From the NCBI GenBank assembly GCA_002723275.1, contig PBNZ01000014.1, forward strand, positions 70,667 through 111,438: 40,772 nucleotides of DNA, written 5' to 3'. The translations under genes and the position numbers were made by a program. Shown here one piece after another: positions 35,628 to 40,772 of this stretch (position 1 is the first letter of the stretch; each line of letters begins with the position of its first letter). Under the pieces are notes generated by a model, which saw only the letters and a program-made list of their open reading frames with translations, was not told where the DNA came from and made no database searches. Origin of the DNA: Planctomycetaceae bacterium. Lineage in GTDB: Bacteria > Planctomycetota > Planctomycetia > Pirellulales > Pirellulaceae.

Positions 35628-36722
35628 ATGCCCCGACTCTTCGATACCCATCTCGATCTCGCATGGAATGCGCTCAGCTGGAAACGGAATCTTCGACTCC
35701 CGCTTGCAGAGCTTAACCAGATTGATGGCCAATTCGACGATCATCCGTCGAGAGGTCGCGTGACGATCAGTTTCCCTGAATTGCGAGACGCGGGTTTGGC
35801 AATCTGCCTGGGCACAATGATGGGCCGCGTGCCGTATGGGGGTGAAGTCGCGATTCATGGCAGTTCGCTTGACTTCCCAGATCACGAGAGCGCTTACGGT
35901 TTCGCCCATAGCCAATTGGGTTACTACCGAGCCTTGGAACAAGCAGGAGAAGTGCGTCTACTGACCGATGCTATTTCCCTTGCGGAACATTGGAATACGT
36001 GGCAAGACGAAAGTCGTTGGCCCGACTTGCCACTCGGACTCATCCCCGCGATGGAAGGTGCCGACGCCATCTGCCGACCGTCCCAGGCAGCCGAATGGTT
36101 TGCGGCGGGATTACGTTGCGTGAGCCTCGTCCACTACGGCAGTAGTCAATATGCAGCAGGCACTGGCGATGACGGTCCCGTCACTGCCGCAGGTATCGAA
36201 CTACTCAAAGAATTCGATGCGTTAGGCATGATCCTCGATACCACTCACCTGTGCGATCAGAGCTTCTATCAGGCTCTCGATCACTTCCAGGGTCCCCTGG
36301 TGGCCAGCCATCAAAACTGCCGAGCGTTGGTTCCCGGTGATCGTCAGTTCAGCGATGAGCAGATCAAACTCATTCTGCAAAGAGATGGTCTTCTCGGGAC
36401 CGCTTTCGATGCTTGGATGCTGTACCCCAATTGGGAACGAGGCAAAACCTCGCGCGAGGTCGTTTCGATTGAGGCCGCTGCCGACCATATCGACCACATT
36501 TGTCAGCTCGCCGGAGATGCCAAACATATCTGCCTGGGAACCGATCTGGATGGCGGCTACGGCACCGAACAAACACCAACCGGCCTGGAACAATACCGAG
36601 ACTTACAAAAATTGTCGGATATCCTCTCCCAACGAGGCTACTCAACGGCGGCAATCCAAGATATTCTCGGTGGTAATGGCTTCGAATTTTTCCAACGACA
36701 CTTACCGAACAAATCGTCCTAG
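35628..36722 (+). CDS. Membrane dipeptidase family protein (peptidase M19)
   Basis: A zinc-dependent dipeptidase of family M19 (renal dipeptidase-like), 364 residues from ATG 35628. Metal and active-site residues are visible: H8 and D10 in FDTHLD, E143 in AMEGADAI, H207 in DTTHLCD, H228 in VASHQN, and the Asp in GTDLDGGYG. No signal peptide is present, so this one is probably cytoplasmic and would hydrolyse an imported dipeptide-like compound. A TTG at 35616 overlaps the symporter stop and is a possible earlier start. It lies directly after the symporter gene, supporting an uptake-and-hydrolysis unit. Some relatives act on D-amino-acid dipeptides; the substrate here is unknown. Confidence 0.87.
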   Translation: MPRLFDTHLDLAWNALSWKRNLRLPLAELNQIDGQFDDHPSRGRVTISFPELRDAGLAICLGTMMGRVPYGGEVAIHGSSLDFPDHESAYGFAHSQLGYYRALEQAGEVRLLTDAISLAEHWNTWQDESRWPDLPLGLIPAMEGADAICRPSQAAEWFAAGLRCVSLVHYGSSQYAAGTGDDGPVTAAGIELLKEFDALGMILDTTHLCDQSFYQALDHFQGPLVASHQNCRALVPGDRQFSDEQIKLILQRDGLLGTAFDAWMLYPNWERGKTSREVVSIEAAADHIDHICQLAGDAKHICLGTDLDGGYGTEQTPTGLEQYRDLQKLSDILSQRGYSTAAIQDILGGNGFEFFQRHLPNKSS

Positions 36723-36741
36723 TCGGTAAGGAGAGGGTCAG

Positions 36742-37155
36742 ATGAACGGCAAAAGACTGATCGTAATCGCCTGTATCCTGGGTGCTCTGGGAGTCATTAT
36801 CGGCGCCTTTGGCGCCCACGCCTTGCCGAACTATCTCACGGAACAAGGCCTCACCGAAGCCGACGTTTTAAAGCACGAAGCGAATCTGAATACAGGCGTG
36901 CGATACCACATGTATCATGCACTCGCGCTGCTGGGGATCGGCATCCTGCAACTCCAACTTTCGGCGCGAGTGGGCACCGTGGCAACCTGGTCGTTCCTGA
37001 TTGGCCTATTGCTCTTCTCTGGCGGCCTCTATGTCTGGTCGGTCACATCACTGCGGACCGCGGTGATGATCGTTCCGGTCGGAGGTCTTGCCTTCATTAT
37101 CGGTTGGATTTCGCTTGCGATCAGCGTCGCCCGTTCCTCTTCCGATCAGGGCTGA
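36742..37155 (+). CDS. DUF423 membrane protein
   Basis: A 137-residue inner-membrane protein with about four helices and the family pattern ALGVIIGAFGAHALP near the N-terminus, then TGVRYHMYHALALLGIG and FSGGLYVWSV. The function of DUF423 is not established. The start is preceded by GGAGAGG. It follows the dipeptidase by 19 bases and is probably cotranscribed. Its last codons overlap the 3' end of the convergent ceramidase-type gene by 10 bases. Confidence 0.9.
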   Translation: MNGKRLIVIACILGALGVIIGAFGAHALPNYLTEQGLTEADVLKHEANLNTGVRYHMYHALALLGIGILQLQLSARVGTVATWSFLIGLLLFSGGLYVWSVTSLRTAVMIVPVGGLAFIIGWISLAISVARSSSDQG

Positions 37156-37162
37156 TCGGAAG
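37139..37162. terminator. Perfect palindrome spanning two convergent stop codons
   Basis: CTTCCGATCAG (37139-37149) and CTGATCGGAAG (37152-37162) are exact reverse complements separated by GG. The TGA of the DUF423 gene (37153-37155) and the TGA of the ceramidase-type gene (complement of 37146-37148) lie symmetrically in the two arms. The stem could end transcription from both sides, but neither side has a long U-tract, so terminator function is inferred. Confidence 0.55.
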
Positions 37163-38441
37163 CATTGAGCAATTCCAACCAGCCATCCATCAGAATCTCG
37201 CCGGTCTGTTCGCCTAACGAGGTTTGCGACACATAGTCGTAGCGTTTAAAGCTATTGAAATCGACTTCAGTCAGAATGTAACCGAAAGCGTCGTGCGTCA
37301 GGCCAAGCAATAGATTGTGGTCGCCCTTCATCTTACGAGTCAGATAAAAGCCAATGTTCGGCATCGCCTCTCCTGGGATGGTCAGCAACTGAGCATTACC
37401 AAGCGTGATCAAACTGATCTGGGTCATCACCGTCCGGTCCTTCCCACGCGGATAATTCAACGGTGAATTCTCGACCACAGCCCATATCACGTCGGATTCA
37501 ACCGGCAATTTGATGTGGCGATGCTGCACGGCCAACTTGGCATTCTCCTGGAGAGGAGCTTCCTGCAAAATCTCAGTTGCCTCGGCTGCCATATTGTGGC
37601 CAATCCTCAAACACTCATCCCAGATCCGGAGATCATGCCAATAACCGCGGCGAGGATCACTGGGTCGATCGAGATCTCGGTTATCGGCCGTGATCATTCC
37701 ACCTAGTGCTCCGTTGATGAAGATCGCCATACCACCATATTGTTTTTCCAGACGATCATTGAGAGGTCCGACCAGATCAGGACTCAAGGCACCTGTCCCA
37801 TTTCCAAGAACTTCCGGATGGATGGCAAAGTTGACCAAGGTTGTAATGACCTTTCCATCCGGTTGTAAGGCCTGAATGACACTCATCCGACGATCGTAAA
37901 GATCGGGTGCGTAGAAGTTGTAGGCAATTCGGCGCGTGGTCTCGCCGGTTCCGATCTTCAGATGGGCAAAACGAATATCTTTCACGGCATCGTTGATCGC
38001 TGCCGCTGCCTGCCGACACACAAAATCAATGTACTTCAAATCAGCCGTATGCCCGCCCTTCCCGTCCGGAAAGGCATAGGTATCGGGAGCGCTGTGAGTA
38101 TGCGTGGAACTGATCAAGATGTTGTCGGCTACGACATTCGGAACAAGTGCACGCACACGATCACAGAGGACCCGAGGAAAGCCAAGCAAGTCCAGGCTGA
38201 CCAAGACAACCGTTGTCTCACCATCCTTCAACGCCACCGCTCGCGCCGTAAGATCCCCCAGTTTTTTTTCAGCCGGACGAGGAATCCCCACTCCTCCAGA
38301 AATCGGCAGAAGAGGATCAGGCGTGATCACCCGTTGTCCCACACCAACCTGAAGATCCGCGGAAACCGCAGCCACGTTCAAGCCCATCAAACCTACAAAC
38401 AACAGGGTCGAGCCCAGCCGACTTGATATTCCAAACTTCAC
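37146..38441 (-). CDS. Exported neutral/alkaline ceramidase-type protein
   Basis: A 431-residue exported protein resembling the N-terminal domain of neutral/alkaline non-lysosomal ceramidases, which hydrolyse the amide bond of ceramide. The start is GTG 38441, placed by GGAGGA exactly 7 bases upstream; a TTG at 38456 would overlap that site. The signal peptide ends at about VSA (residue 28). Family strings are VGVGQRVITPDP, LTARAVALKDGETTVVLVSLDLLG, SSTHTHSAPD (residues 111-120, likely metal ligands) and FINGALGGM. The protein is shorter than full ceramidases (about 650 residues or more), lacking the C-terminal domain. Planctomycetes carry many such short members, so ceramide may not be the true substrate. 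Confidence 0.85.
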   Translation of the reverse strand: MKFGISSRLGSTLLFVGLMGLNVAAVSADLQVGVGQRVITPDPLLPISGGVGIPRPAEKKLGDLTARAVALKDGETTVVLVSLDLLGFPRVLCDRVRALVPNVVADNILISSTHTHSAPDTYAFPDGKGGHTADLKYIDFVCRQAAAAINDAVKDIRFAHLKIGTGETTRRIAYNFYAPDLYDRRMSVIQALQPDGKVITTLVNFAIHPEVLGNGTGALSPDLVGPLNDRLEKQYGGMAIFINGALGGMITADNRDLDRPSDPRRGYWHDLRIWDECLRIGHNMAAEATEILQEAPLQENAKLAVQHRHIKLPVESDVIWAVVENSPLNYPRGKDRTVMTQISLITLGNAQLLTIPGEAMPNIGFYLTRKMKGDHNLLLGLTHDAFGYILTEVDFNSFKRYDYVSQTSLGEQTGEILMDGWLELLNASDQP

Positions 38442-38588
38442 GATGGAATCCTCCAAATAGCGTCACTCAGTCAAGACGACTCCTTCCAGCCGTCTGCCGT
38501 CATATGCTTCAATTTAACACGTGAAACCAGGAAAGCAGCGAGTAGTGCCTACTTTCCTCAAGACTCGACTCAGCCTACCCTAGGAAAT
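38442..38588. other. Divergent spacer between the ceramidase-type gene and rnpB
   Basis: A bulged inverted repeat (AGGAAAG 38529-38535 with CTTTCCT 38552-38558, plus inner TAG/CTA) lies here. TTTCCT (38553-38558) and TACCCT (38576-38581), spaced 17 bases, could be the rnpB promoter, ending about 7 bases before the RNA. The match to consensus is poor. Confidence 0.3.
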
Positions 38589-38996
38589 GGGCGCCGAAGT
38601 GGGCCGGGTGATCGCTGGCGGATGTGGCAACACATCGGCTGGAGGAAAGTCCGGGCTCCGCAGGACAAGGTGGTCGGTAACACCGACCGGCTGTGAGGTC
38701 AGGGAAAGTGCAACAGAAAGTAAACCGCCCGGGTTTTCCCGGGTAAGGGTGAAACGGTGAGGTAAGAGCTCACCAGCGAGCGAGGCGACTCGTTCGGCTA
38801 GGTAAACCCCACCTGGAGCAAGGCCAAGCAGAGAGGACGTTGGGCTCGTCCCGACGGTGAACTGGTCCGGTTCGCCACAACTCTCGGGTAGGCTGCGTGA
38901 GGTGTCGAGCAATCGACATCCCAGATAAATGATCGCCGGTCGCGTCTGACGCGACAACAGAACCCGGCTTACAGGTCCGCTTCGGAGCCCCTTTTT
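38589..38996 (+). ncRNA. rnpB: RNase P RNA (M1-type, bacterial class A)
   Basis: The RNA subunit of RNase P, which removes 5' leaders from pre-tRNA. Conserved blocks are all in order: GAGGAAAGTCCGGGCTCC (38643-38660), ACAGAAAGTAAACCGCC, GGTGAAACGGTGAGGTAAGAG, GGCTAGGTAAACCCC, GGAGCAAGGCCAAGCAGAGA, and ACAGAACCCGGCTTACAGG near the 3' end. The P1 stem is visible: GAAGTGGGCC (from 38596) pairs with GGTCCGCTTC (ending 38983), extended by GGGC/GCCC to 38589 and 38990. A run of five T follows (38992-38996), so P1 plus this U-tract may also serve as terminator. The exact ends are inferred from the pairing. Confidence 0.96.
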
Positions 38997-39020
38997 CCAC
39001 CGGCCAATGCAACCCGTGGA

Positions 39021-39505
39021 TCATTGCTGTTCAACTAGCTGCACAATGCGGGCCTGCATGGCCTCGGTTTCTAACAGGACGATCGTTGGCTCACCAAACG
39101 ACCAGCCGCTCGTCTCGCCAGGGTTGATCAACATGCGGCCTGCTTCGTCCCGTGAGACCCTAGGACGATGTGTATGGGCATAGACCAACCACATCGCTAC
39201 CCTCGATGAAATCGCGAGCCAATTCGAATTGATGGGTGATCAAGAATCGCGTGCCATCCGGAGCTCGAAAACAAAAAGGAGGATCGCCAATCTCACCGAT
39301 AATCTCCATGCCACCGCAAATCCCGAGCTTATTACCCTCGTTGTCCCCAAAACTGGCAATCATGGGGCACTTGAGCTTTCGCAAAGGTGGGAACCAGATC
39401 GCCCGCGAAGATCACATAATCACAACGGGCGTCGTTAAAGCGATCGACAGCAAGCCGAATATTGGCAAGATGGTCATGCGTGTCGGCAAAGATTCCGAAC
39501 TTCAT
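39021..39505 (-). pseudogene. Frameshifted YfcE-like metallophosphoesterase
   Basis: Across three reading frames the minus strand reads as one metallophosphoesterase of about 160 residues of the YfcE/MJ0936 type. Frame A starts at ATG 39505: MKFGIFADTHDHLANIR, then AGDLVP. A +1 shift at the AAA run 39383-39385 leads to LRKLKCPMIASFGDNEGN and RFLITHQFE. A second +1 shift near 39185-39186 (CC) leads to VVYAHTHRPRVSRDEAGRMLINPGE and the stop at 39021-39023. Removing one base at each site restores a continuous frame with all metal motifs (DTH, GD, GDNE, TH, HTH). Both shifts are single extra bases in short homopolymers, so sequencing error is as likely as true decay. Confidence 0.8.
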
Positions 39506-39748
39506 CGCATCATTCCGTTAATTCTCGTTTACATTTGCAAAAGAGCGGTTTGACATCCGCGGGCGTCGGAGTTAAGGTGCCGGCTGGCTCGAGGAAGTCC
39601 AGCCATTTTACCGAGGAAGTCTAATCTAATTTACTCATAACCGAGAACGCTACTGGCCCCTCAACAATTCAACGCCTGTCGCGGTTTTCAGCTGAACGCT
39701 GAGGCCCGCGAGAGGCGTTTTTTTGTTGAGACTTCAACGAGGAAAATC
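39506..39748. other. Leader region of the PEP-CTERM gene with direct repeat
   Basis: No gene. A 10-base direct repeat CGAGGAAGTC occurs at 39590-39599 and 39612-39621, a spacing of 22 bases (two helical turns), which could be an operator. The intrinsic terminator at 39672-39724 stands between these repeats and the PEP-CTERM start. Confidence 0.4.
39672..39724 (+). terminator. Intrinsic terminator upstream of the PEP-CTERM gene
   Basis: ACGCCTGTCGCGG (39672-39684) pairs with CCGCGAGAGGCGT (39706-39718) with one mismatch, enclosing an inner TCAGC/GCTGA stem, and is followed by seven T (39718-39724). The first in-frame ATG of the PEP-CTERM gene is only 25 bases after it. No plus-strand protein gene lies just upstream, so the terminator ends either a small RNA or an attenuated leader. 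Confidence 0.75.
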
Positions 39749-40669
39749 ATGAAAGCATATCTAGCCCCAATCACGCTAAGTCTTTGCTTTGCCATGGCAG
39801 TCGCCTGCCATGGCCAGACTTACACCCCTGACATGGACAACGGAGCCGATTGGACCATCGTCGCCGACGAAGACACCAGTTTCGAATTCGGTTTCGATTA
39901 CAGTAAATTCGGAATTCCATCGTCTCCGAACGGTGACGGTACAACGGGCCTTTGGATGGCTGCTAACCTTGTCGCACCCGGTGCTCCACAGACCCTTTCA
40001 GCTACGCCCAATGGCATCAGCATGTCTGGAAAGTACGAAGTTAAATTCGATTTCTGGCTCAACTTTAACACGAGCGGTGGAACGACCGAAGCAGGCGGTG
40101 CCTTTGTCGGCTTCGACGCTGCCGATGGCTCACCCACCAGTGGCGCTGGATTCATTGGAAATACAGACGGCGACAGCTCTCGTGACTACCAACTTTTTAA
40201 AGACGGTAGCGAGCAGTTCATCGAAAGTGGCCAGTACGATATCCCGTCACAAGATCACACAAACGCGGTCCTCGCTGCCCAATTCCCGGGACAAACTACT
40301 CCCGCCGAACAGAACGATGGCGCAGTGTTCAGCCCGACTAATGTGATCGTTACCGCTCAAGACGGCACCCTGGCTTATGCCTGGCACGAAATGGTTGTCA
40401 CCGTTGACAGCGATGCGGGTACCGCTAATTTCGCGATCGATGGCTTCAGCATCGGCACCGTGGACAGCAACGTTGGCGATGCAGTCGATTTGGCTGGCGG
40501 TGTTGCCCTGACCTACCGAGATCCATTCGGTTCTGTTGCAAGCAAGCCCGAATTCGCCTTCGGTATCTTCGACAACCTGACGATCACGCAAGTTCCAGAG
40601 CCGTCGTCCGCCCTGTTGGCCCTGTTGGGTCTCCTGGGATTCGCCGGCATTGCTCGCAAGCGATCGTAA
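39749..40669 (+). CDS. PEP-CTERM sorting domain protein
   Basis: A 306-residue exported protein with an N-terminal signal peptide (core about residues 7-20, likely cleavage near CHG|QTY) and a C-terminal PEP-CTERM tripartite tail: VPEPSS (from about 282), a hydrophobic helix, and the basic ending ARKRS. The mature part is a single beta-rich, Gly/Asp/Thr-rich domain with WLNF-type strands and no enzyme motif, as expected for an extracellular matrix or surface protein sorted by exosortase. GAGGA stands 5 bases before the ATG. An intrinsic terminator precedes the gene and another follows it, so it is a single-gene unit. Confidence 0.93.
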   Translation: MKAYLAPITLSLCFAMAVACHGQTYTPDMDNGADWTIVADEDTSFEFGFDYSKFGIPSSPNGDGTTGLWMAANLVAPGAPQTLSATPNGISMSGKYEVKFDFWLNFNTSGGTTEAGGAFVGFDAADGSPTSGAGFIGNTDGDSSRDYQLFKDGSEQFIESGQYDIPSQDHTNAVLAAQFPGQTTPAEQNDGAVFSPTNVIVTAQDGTLAYAWHEMVVTVDSDAGTANFAIDGFSIGTVDSNVGDAVDLAGGVALTYRDPFGSVASKPEFAFGIFDNLTITQVPEPSSALLALLGLLGFAGIARKRS

Positions 40670-40702
40670 GCTGCTGAGCAACCACGAATTGCTGATTCAG
40701 CG

Positions 40703-40739
40703 AAAACGCGATTCCATTCCGGGAATCGCGTTTTTTTTT
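40703..40739 (+). terminator. Intrinsic terminator after the PEP-CTERM gene
   Basis: AAAACGCGATTCC (40703-40715) pairs with GGAATCGCGTTTT (40722-40734) around a six-base loop and runs into nine T (40731-40739). It ends the PEP-CTERM transcript about 34 bases after the stop codon. Confidence 0.88.
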
Positions 40740-40772
40740 GCACCTCCGTCCCTGGACGGGCTGCAAACGCTC

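Noticed and set aside
38580-38957. Minus-strand frame across the RNase P RNA
   Set aside because: It lies wholly within rnpB; frames open on GC-rich structured RNA genes are expected by chance.
1-40772. tRNA genes, CRISPR arrays, transposases, phage genes
   Set aside because: I looked for T-loop GTTCRA contexts, regularly spaced repeats and transposase or integrase motifs and found none that hold up.

Overview
The window looks like a piece of chromosome from a member of the Planctomycetota, probably a Pirellulales or Rhodopirellula-like marine bacterium. The inference rests on gene content: a PVC-type membrane-bound dehydrogenase with HEAT repeats and a c-type heme site, a ThuA-like exported protein, a PQQ-type propeller protein opening with a WRGP motif, a neutral-ceramidase-type exported protein, a PEP-CTERM protein, and very large exported proteins of unknown function. 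There is no sign of phage, insertion sequence, CRISPR or tRNA. The only broken gene is a small metallophosphoesterase with two +1 shifts.

Layout. 1-7030: the 3' part of valS, a DUF151 (bifunctional nuclease) gene, then a tightly coupled three-gene unit (methylisocitrate lyase, methylcitrate/citrate synthase, lipoprotein solute-binding protein) joined by two ATGA overlaps, and a small Cys-rich protein on the minus strand. 7103-11666: the PVC-type dehydrogenase/cytochrome c fusion and a ThuA-like protein. 11668-14534 (minus): a YihY/BrkB membrane protein and a PlsC-like acyltransferase. 15044-18431: a PQQ-type propeller protein, a YheT-like hydrolase, a 96-aa unknown and an ECF sigma factor. 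18432-19384 is nearly empty. 19385-21753 (minus): a uronate isomerase-like enzyme, an unknown 246-aa protein, and upstream of them a strong terminator preceded by a 31-codon mini-ORF. 21887-22678: an inositol monophosphatase family enzyme.

23121-33412 is the most unusual region. Two translationally coupled genes encode exported, membrane-anchored proteins of 1131 and 2299 aa with no recognisable enzyme domain. I read them as three copies of one module of about 1,100 aa (signal sequence, long beta-rich extracytoplasmic part, C-terminal membrane helices), the last two fused into one polypeptide that keeps an internal signal-like helix at the junction. This is the best candidate here for an undescribed system.

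33470-37155: a DUF997 protein, a sodium:solute symporter with a hydrophilic insert, an M19 dipeptidase and a DUF423 membrane protein form a likely operon for import and breakdown of a small (peptide-like) solute. It meets a convergent ceramidase-like gene at a perfect palindrome that contains both stop codons. Then follow the RNase P RNA gene (38589-38996), the frameshifted phosphoesterase (39021-39505), and a PEP-CTERM gene that has a terminator both before and after it.

All calls are from reading the sequence. No database search was run, so family names come from motif recognition, and start codons were chosen on Shine-Dalgarno position and overlap.
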